In this document: piece by piece, positions 25,746 to 33,632 of the stretch | Layout: each line of letters opens with the position of its first letter | How positions within the stretch are numbered: position 1 is the first letter of the stretch | DNA from: JBDRNO01 sp043811005 | Lineage (GTDB): Bacteria; Bacteroidota; Bacteroidia; NORP154 | Assembly: GCA_043811005.1 (NCBI GenBank) | Contig: JBDRNO010000056.1 | Span: 1-38,555, forward strand | Direction of reading: 5' to 3' | Length of the DNA: 38,555 nt | Program-made: the position numbers and the translations under genes | The notes under the pieces: generated by a model | Databases searched by the model: none | What the model saw: the letters and a program-made list of their open reading frames with translations, nothing else | What the model was told of the DNA's origin: nothing

Positions 25746-28700
25746 TTGAAAAAAATTGCTCTTTTAATCTCATTTATAACAGTTTGTTCATTTGCTTTTG
25801 CACAGAACAAATTACAACAAATTCAACATCTGCCCAAAATTGCTGCACCTCATCAAATTGGCAATCAGATGGCAAAACCTTTAAATTATAGTGGAATTAG
25901 TTCTCATCAGGGTTTACAGAAAAAAGCAGCATTCTTTAGTGAAGATTTTGAATCAGTCACTCCACCTGCGCTTCCAGCCGGGTGGACAACAAGTACTTTA
26001 GGTACCGATGGCGGCTTTTTTACAGGTGATTATCAGGATGCCAATGCAGGTACATATTGGCCAGTCGCTGACCATACACAGTTTGTAATGACAAATGATG
26101 ATGTTTGTAACTGCGACAAATCAGCCGACTATTTGGAACTACCACAGCTTGATTTTACAGGACAATCAGGTTTTTCCCTGGCATTCGAATACGTTGATGA
26201 CAGATCTTATGGTGGTAATCCCAGCACAGTTGAACTAAATATTAACGGAGCCGGGTGGAATGTTCTATATACACTTCCACAAACAACATTGAGTTGGGAT
26301 TATGTAAATATCCCCTTAACTGTGGCTGACAATCAACCCGATGTACGCATTCGATTTCATTATGATGATGCAAGTGAATGGGCTACAGGCCTGGCTATTG
26401 ATGATGTTGTAATTGATATACCACCTGATAATGACCTGGCAATTAAAACCATATATTATGACACTCTGGGCGCTCCGTTGAATATTCCCGATTCCATGAG
26501 CACACTTTATTATTATCAGATTCCATTAAAACAGGCAATGGCGGATTCTATTTTCTTTTCATGTAATGTGTTTAACAAAGGCGCTGCTACACAATCCAAT
26601 ACAAGACTTTTTGTGGATATTACAGGCGCTGAAACATATATCGACAGCAGTTCAGCCATCTCTCTGGCGCCTGCTGCAACCGATGCGCTAATGATCGCTG
26701 CTCCTTATACACCTTCAGTTTTAGGAACTCACAATGTGGCTTTTGAAGTATTATCAGATTCAACAGATGCTTTCCCTGATGATAATATACGGAGTGATTA
26801 TTTTGAAGTTACTAATTCGATTTATGCAAGAGACGATGGAATCTTTGCGCAGATAGCAGTATGGTGGTATGGTACTGGTGTAAATTACGAGATAGGCAAT
26901 ATGTTTGAAATCTTTACTATTGATACTGCTTATTCTATTTCATATTATAATAAGACAAATGTATCCTCCAATATTGGTGTTCCGGGAAATATTATCAGTT
27001 TAAATCTTTATGATGAAACCGGGTTTGGTACTTTCACACCAATTGCATCTAATCAATATTATGTTATTTCCCCTTTAGACACGAATACATGGATCACCCT
27101 GCCAATACCACCAACGGAGTTGGTTCCGGGACAATATATTGTTATGTTAGAGACTATCAGTGGTGACCAGGTCTTTGTCACAAGCCAGACTGCACCTCCT
27201 TTGACTGTATTTATTGACCCTGATAATTCAAATACAACATGGTATTATGCCGATAAAATACCCTGGATCCGGCTTAATTTTTCTCTTTATACATCATTCC
27301 TCCCAAACATGGTTAAAGGCACGGTGTTTAATGATCTAAACAGCGATTGTACCGCTGACAGCGCTGAATCCGGCTTGTTATGGTGGATGGTCAGGGCAGA
27401 CCCAGGACCATATTATGCTTTTACCGATTATTCAGGAAATTACCGACTCTATTTGGACAGCGGTAATTATACCATTAGTCTTATAGATAATGAATTGCTG
27501 TGGAACCAGGTATGCCCCTTATCACCATCTACCTATTCTGTTAACCTCACAGATGGCGATACCATTAATAATATCAATTTCGGCATACAGGCAGATTATT
27601 ATTGTCCTGATATGAGCGTTGACATCTCCACATGGGCGGTAAGACCGTGCTTTTCTTCAACATATTCCGTAAACTATTGCAATAATGGCACCATGGTAGC
27701 TATCAATGCGACAATAGATGTTGAACTGGATGGTAATATGTCTTATACCGGAGGTACCGGTAACTTGATCTCTCAAAATGGAAATATTTTAACCTTTGAT
27801 ATTGGTACTGTAAATTCCGGGCAATGCGGTACATTTCATTTTTTTATTGATGTAACTTGTGATATGTCTCTTGTAGGCAGCACAATGTGTGTGGAAGCCC
27901 ATATCTACCCCGATAGCATTTGCACACCACCAGATTCAGCCTGGGACCATTCAAGTGTGTCTGTTGTTGGTAAATGTGTTGGTGACAGTTTGGCTTGCTT
28001 TACCATTTACAACACAGGCGATCCGGGAACTGGCGATATGCAGGGAACTTCTGAATACCGTATTTATGAAAATAATATGCTTGTTTACTCAGGAACATTC
28101 CAGCTTAATGGTGGCGACAGTACAGTCATTTGCTGGCCTGCAAACAGCAACACCATCCGCCTTGAAGCCGACCAGCGGCCCGGACATCCCGGCAACAGCC
28201 ACCCGCAGGATAACGTTGAGTTATGTGGTGTTCCCACCTTTGTTACCTGGCAAATAACCGTTGTTCCCGAAGATGATGAAGATGACTTTATTGAGATTGA
28301 CTGTAATGTTGTTACCGGCTCTTATGACCCTAACGATAAACAGGTAAAACCAGAGGGTCTGACAGAGCAATACCGTTATATTGATTCAACAGATGTCCTG
28401 GAATACCTTATCCGTTTTCAAAATACTGGAACTGATACTGCCTTCAATGTTGTGATATGGGATACATTATCGGAATACCTTGATATTACTACAATAAACA
28501 CTGGCTCAAGCAGTCATCCCTATTCATTTGATATTTATGGAAATGATATTATACAGTTCACATTTAATAGTATTTTACTCCCTGACAGTAATGTTAATGA
28601 GCCGCAAAGCCATGGATTCGTGAAATTCAAGATCCACCAGCAACCGGGAAATACCAAAGGAACAGTAATTGAGAATAAAGCAGGTATTGTGTTTGACTTT

Positions 28701-29261
28701 AACGAGCCCGTCATTACCAATACGGTTTTCAACACCATTGGCAACATTGATTCGGTAACGTGTTATATTGAAGCCAGCTTTTCATACCAGGGCGCTGACC
28801 TGACTGTTAACTTTACAAGCGCTTCGTCAAACGCTGATTCATATTCCTGGGATTTTGGTGACGGCTCTACAAGCATAGAACAAAACCCTGCATACACCTA
28901 TTCTGATACCGGGACATATACGGTAACTTTAACAGTTAGTAATAGTTGTGGAAGCGATACTTATAACCAGACAGTAACTGTTCAATCCACGGGCATTTAT
29001 CATACCGGATATAGCGGGTATCAAATATCTGTATTTCCTAATCCGTTTAATTCATCAGCAACAATTATTATTACCGGCAGGAATGTTAAAGAATCCCTTT
29101 CTTTTGAATTGTATAACATCATAGGAGAGCGGGTAAAGGTAATCTCGATTACTGGTAATAAGTTTGTGGTCCGCAGGGAAAATTTGCCTGAAGGAATGTA
29201 TCTCTATAAAATTACATCTTTTGATGAATTGATTAGTGTGGGTAAGCTGGTGGTTGACTAA
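25746..29261 (+). CDS. Large secreted T9SS protein with MAM-like, SdrD-B-like, DUF7619-like and PKD domains
   Basis: About 1171 residues. A MAM/cleaved-adhesin-like domain opens the mature protein (SEDFESVTPPALPAGWTTS, ending WATGLAIDDVVID). A stretch like SdrD B domains follows (GTVFNDLNSDCTADSAESGL, YSGNYRLYLDSGNYTISL). Next is a long beta-rich region ending in a DUF7619-type domain, recognised by GSYDPNDKQVKPEG, LEYLIRFQNTGTDTAFNV and KAGIVFDFNEPVITNT. A PKD domain (YSWDFGDGSTSIEQNPAYTY) and a type A sorting tail (ISVFPNPFNSSATIII to the end) complete it. I chose TTG 25746 because LKKIALLISFITVC begins a normal signal peptide; the only earlier in-frame start, GTG 25719, lies inside the terminator-like hairpin. 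It follows the giant adhesin by 55 bases and is probably also a surface or secreted protein. Confidence 0.85.
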   Translation: MKKIALLISFITVCSFAFAQNKLQQIQHLPKIAAPHQIGNQMAKPLNYSGISSHQGLQKKAAFFSEDFESVTPPALPAGWTTSTLGTDGGFFTGDYQDANAGTYWPVADHTQFVMTNDDVCNCDKSADYLELPQLDFTGQSGFSLAFEYVDDRSYGGNPSTVELNINGAGWNVLYTLPQTTLSWDYVNIPLTVADNQPDVRIRFHYDDASEWATGLAIDDVVIDIPPDNDLAIKTIYYDTLGAPLNIPDSMSTLYYYQIPLKQAMADSIFFSCNVFNKGAATQSNTRLFVDITGAETYIDSSSAISLAPAATDALMIAAPYTPSVLGTHNVAFEVLSDSTDAFPDDNIRSDYFEVTNSIYARDDGIFAQIAVWWYGTGVNYEIGNMFEIFTIDTAYSISYYNKTNVSSNIGVPGNIISLNLYDETGFGTFTPIASNQYYVISPLDTNTWITLPIPPTELVPGQYIVMLETISGDQVFVTSQTAPPLTVFIDPDNSNTTWYYADKIPWIRLNFSLYTSFLPNMVKGTVFNDLNSDCTADSAESGLLWWMVRADPGPYYAFTDYSGNYRLYLDSGNYTISLIDNELLWNQVCPLSPSTYSVNLTDGDTINNINFGIQADYYCPDMSVDISTWAVRPCFSSTYSVNYCNNGTMVAINATIDVELDGNMSYTGGTGNLISQNGNILTFDIGTVNSGQCGTFHFFIDVTCDMSLVGSTMCVEAHIYPDSICTPPDSAWDHSSVSVVGKCVGDSLACFTIYNTGDPGTGDMQGTSEYRIYENNMLVYSGTFQLNGGDSTVICWPANSNTIRLEADQRPGHPGNSHPQDNVELCGVPTFVTWQITVVPEDDEDDFIEIDCNVVTGSYDPNDKQVKPEGLTEQYRYIDSTDVLEYLIRFQNTGTDTAFNVVIWDTLSEYLDITTINTGSSSHPYSFDIYGNDIIQFTFNSILLPDSNVNEPQSHGFVKFKIHQQPGNTKGTVIENKAGIVFDFNEPVITNTVFNTIGNIDSVTCYIEASFSYQGADLTVNFTSASSNADSYSWDFGDGSTSIEQNPAYTYSDTGTYTVTLTVSNSCGSDTYNQTVTVQSTGIYHTGYSGYQISVFPNPFNSSATIIITGRNVKESLSFELYNIIGERVKVISITGNKFVVRRENLPEGMYLYKITSFDELISVGKLVVD

Positions 29262-29301
29262 CTAAACCAAACTAAACTAAACTAAACTAAACTAAACTAA
29301 A
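29262..29301 (+). repeat. Tandem 5-bp repeat (CTAAA, eight units)
   Basis: Eight consecutive CTAAA units, the second being CCAAA, start at the base after the stop codon. The array is short and nearly perfect, so copy number may vary among strains. Confidence 0.9.
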
Positions 29302-29336
29302 CCCTGACAGGATTATTGTTATTTCAAAATAAGAAT

Positions 29337-29371
29337 AATACCCGCAAGGTTTCAAAAACCTTGCGGGTATT
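29337..29371 (+). terminator. Hairpin terminator, CCCGCAAGG family, copy 1
   Basis: AATACCCGCAAGGTTT and AAACCTTGCGGGTATT form a perfect 16-bp stem around a CAA loop, with TATTT following. It lies about 75 bases after the large secreted protein. A near copy occurs at 31936-31968. Confidence 0.8.
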
Positions 29372-29505
29372 TATTTCAAAGGTATTCCTTTAGCAGAAGG
29401 TACAGAGGGCAAATATTAAATATTTACCTCCCCCACATCCCTCCTAATATTAATAATATTTTCTTTTTTTGTAATGTTTTTGCCACTTAATCGTCTTATG
29501 ATAAA

Positions 29506-30003
29506 ATGACCATTGAAGACTTTAAAATAAAAGTGCTTCCAATAAGGAATAAACTATTCAGGTTTGCTAAGAGATTACTGAAAGAAACGGCAGATGCAGA
29601 AGATGTTACACAGGAGGTATTAATAAAATTATGGTCAAACAAGGAAAAGTTAAACCAATACAATAGCATAGAAGCTTTCGCCATGATAATAACCAAAAAT
29701 ATGTGCCTGGATGAATTAAAAGTAAAGCGAAGAGAAGTGGTTGAACTGAATAGTACAGTGATTTTACCTGTTGATTCTACACCATATAAACAAACAGAAT
29801 TAGCAGACAGCATGAAAACCATGAACCTGATCATTGATACGTTACCTGAGCAACAAAAGATGATAATCCAACTCAGAGATATAGAAGGATATTCTTTTGA
29901 TGAAATTGCAGAAATAATGGACCTGGGCATTAATGTGATCAGAGTGAACCTGTCCCGCGCCAGGAAAAAGGTGAGAGATGAATTCAAGAATCTAACTTCG
30001 TAA
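29506..30003 (+). CDS. ECF-type RNA polymerase sigma factor
   Basis: 165 residues, the usual size. Region 2 is seen in LFRFAKRLLKETADAEDVTQ followed by EVLIKLW (about residues 17-43) with the DAEDVTQEV core that binds core polymerase. Region 4 is seen in LPEQQKMIIQLRDIEGYSFD, EIAEIMDLGINVIRVNLSRA and RKKVR (about 112-158), a helix-turn-helix for the -35-type element. The gene stands behind a strong terminator and heads a group with a membrane protein and two DUF4252 genes, a recurrent Bacteroidota arrangement. Its targets are unknown; autoregulation of this group is likely but not shown. Confidence 0.95.
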   Translation: MTIEDFKIKVLPIRNKLFRFAKRLLKETADAEDVTQEVLIKLWSNKEKLNQYNSIEAFAMIITKNMCLDELKVKRREVVELNSTVILPVDSTPYKQTELADSMKTMNLIIDTLPEQQKMIIQLRDIEGYSFDEIAEIMDLGINVIRVNLSRARKKVRDEFKNLTS

Positions 30004-30056
30004 ATTGATTAAAAACAATTTTTTTTTTAAAATAAGGAAGTAAAAATAAGATAATG

Positions 30057-30167
30057 TTGCTGGGTGCTGGTTACTGGGTGGTATGTACTGGTTACAGAGT
30101 CTGAGTATTAAACAACCCGTTCGGCTGAGCTCACGCCGAAGCCAGAACCAAGAACCCAGAGCCCAGA
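30057..30167. repeat. GCTGG-type inverted repeat in the sigma/anti-sigma gap
   Basis: GCTGGGTGCTGGTTACTGGG-type sequence at 30057-30095 is partly complementary to GCCAGAACCAAGAACCCAGA onward at 30141-30167. Between them TTCGGC (30120-30125) pairs with GCCGAA (30135-30140). It occupies most of the 247-base gap and is related in composition to 9791-9865. A transcript from the sigma gene would fold here. Confidence 0.45.
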
Positions 30168-30250
30168 AACGATTGTTAAGTATAAAAAACACAAAATGCC
30201 GGTATATCAGGTTAAAATATTTAAATTCCGATACAATAAAATATACAGCT

Positions 30251-30760
30251 ATGGACTTACAAGCAATTGAGCATTTACTGGAAAAATACTACAACGGTGA
30301 AACATCACTGGAAGAGGAACAGCAGTTAAGAGATTATTTCAATACTCATGAAGTGCCTGATCACCTTAAACATGAACAGGCGCAGTTTAAGTATTACAAA
30401 ACTGCCATACAGGAGAAGATAACCAATGCTGAATTTGAAGGAAATGTCTTGCAGGCAATAAAACAATCACCTGCTAAAGGTAAAATAAGGCAAATTAAGC
30501 ATTACATATATTATCCTGCCGCTATCGCAGCAAGTGTTGCATTGTTGGTAGGTATTTACTTCCGGGTTTATGATAGCAGTACTATAAACAGCCCTATTGC
30601 AGAGATGAAGAACACTTATGATGACCCCGAACGGGCATATTTTGAAACAAAAAAAGCATTACTGATGGTCTCGGAAAAATTCAACAAGGGGATCAAAAAT
30701 GTTAATAAAATATCAAAATTTCACCAGGCACAGGAATTAATAACCAATAAAAACAAATGA
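30251..30760 (+). CDS. Single-span membrane protein, probable anti-sigma factor
   Basis: 169 residues from the ATG at 30251. The N-terminal part (MDLQAIEHLLEKYYNGETSL, EEEQQLRDYFNTH) resembles the start of many small Bacteroidota proteins encoded after ECF sigma factors. One hydrophobic helix lies at about 88-105 (YYPAAIAASVALLVGIYF) and a 60-residue tail follows outside. I see no zinc-binding HxxxCxxC motif, so if it is an anti-sigma factor it is not of the ZAS type. The role is inferred from gene order: sigma factor upstream and DUF4252 gene overlapping by four bases (ATGA) downstream. The longer frame upstream of 30251 runs through repeat DNA and is not used. Confidence 0.65.
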   Translation: MDLQAIEHLLEKYYNGETSLEEEQQLRDYFNTHEVPDHLKHEQAQFKYYKTAIQEKITNAEFEGNVLQAIKQSPAKGKIRQIKHYIYYPAAIAASVALLVGIYFRVYDSSTINSPIAEMKNTYDDPERAYFETKKALLMVSEKFNKGIKNVNKISKFHQAQELITNKNK

Positions 30761-31314
30761 TCATGAAAAAAATAGCCGTACATCTGATACTGATTTTAGT
30801 GCCTTTTCTCATACAGGCACAAACAACCCCTATGGATGCACTTTTTGATAAATATTCGGGTGAGGAAGGGTATACCTCTGTTTACATCTCAAAATACATG
30901 TTCGAGCTTTTTGCTAAAATAGTTGATGAAGAAGAGGATAAGGAATTCAAAGAGGTAGTAGGCGGACTGAACAGTATAAAGATACTGGCAACTGATGAAA
31001 AAGCCGGAGCTAAACAGAATAAGGAATTCTATAAGGAAATATTGAATTCCCTTTCAGAGATTGATTACAAGGAGCTTATGATCGTAAAAGATGGCGCTGA
31101 GGAGGTTAAGTTCCTTATACACGAGAAAGATGGTAAAATATCCGGGTTGGTGATGGTCGTTGGTGGTGAGGATGAAAGTGTGCTGATCAGCATGGATGGT
31201 AATATTGACCTTAAAAATATTTCAAAGCTTTCAAAATCAATGAATATTTCAGGAATGGAACATTTGGATAAAATTGAAAAAAACAAAAAAGATATAAATA
31301 AGAAAAAGCAATAA
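30757..31314 (+). CDS. DUF4252 domain protein, first copy
   Basis: 185 residues with a signal peptide (KKIAVHLILILVPFLIQAQ) and the DUF4252 pattern: a small N-terminal helix, YSGEEGYTSVYISKYMFELF, then KILATDEK, YKELMIVKDGAEEVKFLIHE, GLVMVVGGEDESVLISMDGN and ISKLSKSM. The C-terminus is lysine-rich. Members of this family are small exported proteins of unknown function that recur beside sigma/anti-sigma pairs. The start overlaps the upstream stop codon; an alternative ATG at 30763 gives an almost identical signal peptide. The next gene is a paralogue. Confidence 0.85.
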   Translation: MIMKKIAVHLILILVPFLIQAQTTPMDALFDKYSGEEGYTSVYISKYMFELFAKIVDEEEDKEFKEVVGGLNSIKILATDEKAGAKQNKEFYKEILNSLSEIDYKELMIVKDGAEEVKFLIHEKDGKISGLVMVVGGEDESVLISMDGNIDLKNISKLSKSMNISGMEHLDKIEKNKKDINKKKQ

Positions 31315-31369
31315 TTGACGTTAACCTGGTTCCTCCTGAAATCAGGGGGAGCTATAATACTTAATTATC

Positions 31370-31906
31370 ATGAAAACAATCAAATTTTTTCTAACATCGC
31401 TGATCGCATGTACCTTTATCTTTACTCAAAACTGTGCCAACGAAAAAGAAAAGGAGAGCTTCGTTCAATTTTACAAAAAATATAATGGGGAAGACGGTTT
31501 TATTTCAATTAACCTGCCTCCGGGTTTGATCCGCTTGTTCGTTGACAAGGAAGACAAAGAGCTTAAGCAAATACTCAAGGACCTGGATGATATAAGGATA
31601 TTGATCTATTCTGAGAAAATTAATGATGGCAGAACAAGCGCTTCTTATTTAAAGGAATTGGACAAGATATTATCTTCAAGGGATTATAAAGACCTGATGG
31701 TGATAAGGGAAGGGCAAGAGGTTATAAAATTCAAGATCAGGGAAAATGAAAATAAAGTAAGCGAGTTAGTGGTGGTAGTAACTGATGATAAAGAATTTGT
31801 TGCATTGAGCTTATCCGGTTCCATAGACATTGAAAAAGTTAAGGGTATATCCAAATCCATTGATATAGAAGGCATTAAGCAACTTGAAGAGCTGGGGATT
31901 GAATAA
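31370..31906 (+). CDS. DUF4252 domain lipoprotein, second copy
   Basis: 178 residues, similar in order to the preceding gene (YNGEDGFISINLPPGLIRLF, DLDDIRILIYSEK, YKDLMVIREGQEVIKFKIRE, ELVVVVTDDKEFVALSLSGS). It differs by having a lipobox (FIFTQNC, Cys near residue 22), so it should be lipid-anchored, while the first copy appears to be soluble. The pair likely arose by duplication. A hairpin terminator follows 30 bases after the stop, closing the sigma-factor group. Confidence 0.85.
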   Translation: MKTIKFFLTSLIACTFIFTQNCANEKEKESFVQFYKKYNGEDGFISINLPPGLIRLFVDKEDKELKQILKDLDDIRILIYSEKINDGRTSASYLKELDKILSSRDYKDLMVIREGQEVIKFKIRENENKVSELVVVVTDDKEFVALSLSGSIDIEKVKGISKSIDIEGIKQLEELGIE

Positions 31907-31935
31907 CGCTGGTTTTAAATCCCAGATTTTATATC

Positions 31936-31968
31936 AGACCCGCAAGGTTTTTAAAATCTTGCGGGTCT
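31936..31968 (+). terminator. Hairpin terminator, CCCGCAAGG family, copy 2
   Basis: AGACCCGCAAGGTTTT pairs with AAAATCTTGCGGGTCT (one G-T pair), with a one-base apparent loop that would open to a few bases, and a TT-rich tract follows. The CCCGCAAGG core is shared with 29337-29371. Confidence 0.8.
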
Positions 31969-32038
31969 TTAATTAATTTTTTTGTTTTTTTTGAGGGGCT
32001 TGGACACTCTTCCTGTTTTTTTATTTCATATTATTACA

Positions 32039-32046
32039 TATATTTG
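32039..32046 (+). promoter_or_regulatory. Candidate Bacteroidota -7 box before the toxin-antitoxin pair
   Basis: TATATTTG fits TAnnTTTG and lies about 94 bases before the antitoxin ATG. The region at the expected -33 position is T-rich but lacks TTTG. No other candidate is closer. Confidence 0.3.
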
Positions 32047-32139
32047 CTACGATTAATAATTGTACTTATTGAATATTTTAAGAATAATAATACATATTAA
32101 AATGCTAAAAATTATTACCGCTTTTAAAATAGAAAAATA

Positions 32140-32352
32140 ATGAAAACTTTAATAGTAAATATACCTGAAAAGGATGAAAGTTTGATTGTAGCTTTATTGA
32201 AAAAGTTCCGTTTCAAAACACGGGTGTTATCTGATGAAGATTTTGAAGATGAAGATGCTATCGCAAAATGGATAAGCGAAGGAATGAACACGGAAGATAT
32301 ACCTGCAACCAAATTATACAAATACCTGCGTAAACATGGAGTTGATTGTTAA
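32140..32352 (+). CDS. Probable antitoxin of a RelE/ParE-type pair
   Basis: 70 residues, strongly acidic in the middle (SDEDFEDEDAIAKWISEGMN). The start MKTLIVNIPEKDESLIVALL and the KFRFKTRVLSDED transition look like small Bacteroidota antitoxins encoded before RelE-type toxins. I do not see a canonical helix-turn-helix. The assignment rests mainly on the 17-base overlap with the downstream toxin-like gene. In such systems the antitoxin usually binds the toxin and represses its own promoter; that is expected from the family, not seen. Confidence 0.65.
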   Translation: MKTLIVNIPEKDESLIVALLKKFRFKTRVLSDEDFEDEDAIAKWISEGMNTEDIPATKLYKYLRKHGVDC

Positions 32353-32605
32353 AGGACAGTTTTTTCGTGATATTGCCGGAATTTCCGATGTGCATTTGCT
32401 GGTGGCAATACGGAATAAAGCATTGGAAGTAGAAAAGGCTGAAACAATTGTTCAGATTCAAAACCTGAAAAAGCTAAGAAAACACAAAACACATTACCGA
32501 ATAAAAATTGAGGATGAATACCGCATCGGTGTGGTTATACGGAGCAATAAAATTTGGTTTATACGTTTCGGGCACAGGAGTATTTTTTACAAAAAGTTTC
32601 CATAA
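32336..32605 (+). CDS. RelE/ParE superfamily toxin
   Basis: 89 residues. The C-terminal half has the family pattern: LKKLRKHKTHYRIKIEDEYR, then IGVVI...IWFIRFGHRSIF and the ending YKKFP. RelE-type toxins are small ribosome-dependent mRNA nucleases, while ParE-type members act on gyrase; the basic residues and the RFGHR..FYKKFP end fit the RelE-like branch better, but I cannot settle it. It starts inside the antitoxin gene. There is no further gene in this unit; the next gene is convergent. Confidence 0.8.
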   Translation: MELIVKGQFFRDIAGISDVHLLVAIRNKALEVEKAETIVQIQNLKKLRKHKTHYRIKIEDEYRIGVVIRSNKIWFIRFGHRSIFYKKFP

Positions 32606-32621
32606 TACCTAATTTTCCTGA

Positions 32622-33200
32622 TTACTCTAATTTATGCAATTTTACACTGGCAAATAATGATGCAATAAGGGTTTTGCCGTCATCAATCTTGTTATTATTT
32701 AGCAGTTCAAGGAATTCCGGGTAATCTATTTCCACCACCTCAATATTCTCGTTTTCAGTTTCGTTTCCTCCTCCTTCATGTATCTTGTCTTCATTGGTTA
32801 CCGTAGCATGATAAAGATAAATTACCTCAGATGAGTAGCCGGGGGTCACAAAAAATGATGAGGTTAAATGAATATTTTCGTCCTTTACTTTATACCCGCA
32901 TTCTTCCAATACTTCACGCTTTGCCGTTTCCAAAGGCAGTTCACCTTCATCTATTGTTCCCGCTGCTATTTCCAGAACCGGCTCACTTACGTGGTTAGCT
33001 ATAGCATACCTGTATTGCTTAACGAATATCACTTTACCGGTTTCTTCATTGTAAATAAAGACCGCTGAAGCATCCTTCCTGATCAGCTTCATCTTGCTGA
33101 ACTCCGTAACTTTGCCTTCTTTACTTGTGTGTTTCACAAGCGCTTCATCAACCTTGAAATAATTGTCGAAAATGCGTTTTTCTTCTTTTATCTCGTACAT
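32622..33200 (-). CDS. NUDIX hydrolase (ADP-ribose / nucleoside-diphosphate-sugar pyrophosphatase type)
   Basis: 192 residues with a complete Nudix box at about residues 81-103: G81, five residues, E87, seven residues, R95-E96-V97, E99-E100, G102, all in the canonical positions, so the metal site is intact. The upstream part (VIFVKQYRYAIANHVSEPVL, EIAAG) and the loop FVTPGYSSEVIYLYHA are typical of the ADP-ribose pyrophosphatase/GDP-mannose pyrophosphatase group, which splits nucleoside diphosphate sugars into NMP and sugar phosphate. The exact substrate cannot be told. It is convergent with the toxin gene and stands alone; a hairpin-rich 440-base gap lies upstream of it. Confidence 0.92.
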   Translation of the reverse strand: MYEIKEEKRIFDNYFKVDEALVKHTSKEGKVTEFSKMKLIRKDASAVFIYNEETGKVIFVKQYRYAIANHVSEPVLEIAAGTIDEGELPLETAKREVLEECGYKVKDENIHLTSSFFVTPGYSSEVIYLYHATVTNEDKIHEGGGNETENENIEVVEIDYPEFLELLNNNKIDDGKTLIASLFASVKLHKLE

Positions 33201-33247
33201 GGCTTGTTTAAGTTTAGTTCCAAAGGAAGTATTATTTTTGATGTGTT

Positions 33248-33310
33248 GTCAGGTGTTTCCACCAGACAACAAAATGTGGAAATGTTCACGTCAGGTGGAA
33301 ACACCTGACG
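33248..33310. repeat. Inverted repeat with GTCAGGTGTTTCCACC arms and an inner GAAA-loop hairpin
   Basis: GTCAGGTGTTTCCACC (33248-33263) is the exact reverse complement of GGTGGAAACACCTGAC (33294-33309). The right arm is also a hairpin on its own: CGTCAGGTG, GAAA loop, CACCTGACG (33289-33310). Two alternative folds are therefore possible. It lies 48 bases upstream of the NUDIX start codon. Confidence 0.85.
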
Positions 33311-33338
33311 GCACTTAAAAAAATTTTCGCTTTACCAA

Positions 33339-33361
33339 TTGTGTAGTTTTGAACTACACAA
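33339..33361. repeat. 10-bp hairpin TTGTGTAGTT / AACTACACAA
   Basis: A perfect stem around a TTG loop. The stem shares the TAGTT/AACTA core with the hairpin at 33481-33503. Confidence 0.8.
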
Positions 33362-33456
33362 ACGAATGCCAATAAATATGGTCAAAACTATTCGTAAAAA
33401 CACTTTTTTTAAAAAAAAAAAATGGTTTTTTTATAGTTGATCAAGCATCCGTATGT

Positions 33457-33503
33457 TAGTCGCAGACTATCAAATTATTGAATCGTAGTTGCAAACTACG
33501 ATT
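33457..33503. repeat. Two related GCA-loop hairpins
   Basis: TAGTC-GCA-GACTA (33457-33469) and AATCGTAGTT-GCA-AACTACGATT (33481-33503) share the loop and the TAGT/ACTA stem core. They look like diverged copies of one small palindromic element. Confidence 0.75.
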
Positions 33504-33599
33504 AGCTGATGGGGTAGGGGATCGGAATCAAAACAATACCTCAAAAAAACACTATTGTGGTTTGTTTTCAATTCGATATTCATGTTTTCTTTGAGTCAG

Positions 33600-33632
33600 A
33601 GACCTCACAGGTTTCCAAAACCTGTGAGGTCT
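33600..33632 (-). terminator. Perfect 15-bp hairpin, GACCTCACAGG family, copy 2
   Basis: The stem is identical to that at 25695-25727; only the loop differs (CCA here, TAG there). It lies 10 bases past the stop codon of the minus-strand gene at 33642-34136 and is a good candidate for its terminator. Confidence 0.75.

Noticed and set aside
30083..30250. Upstream extension of the probable anti-sigma gene by 56 codons
   Set aside because: The extension is translated GCTGG-type repeat DNA, rich in Arg/Ser/Gln; the ATG at 30251 begins the recognisable protein.
33404..33421. Oligo-T/oligo-A tract as an integration or origin site
   Set aside because: It is a plain homopolymer run with no DnaA boxes, direct repeats or tRNA end nearby.
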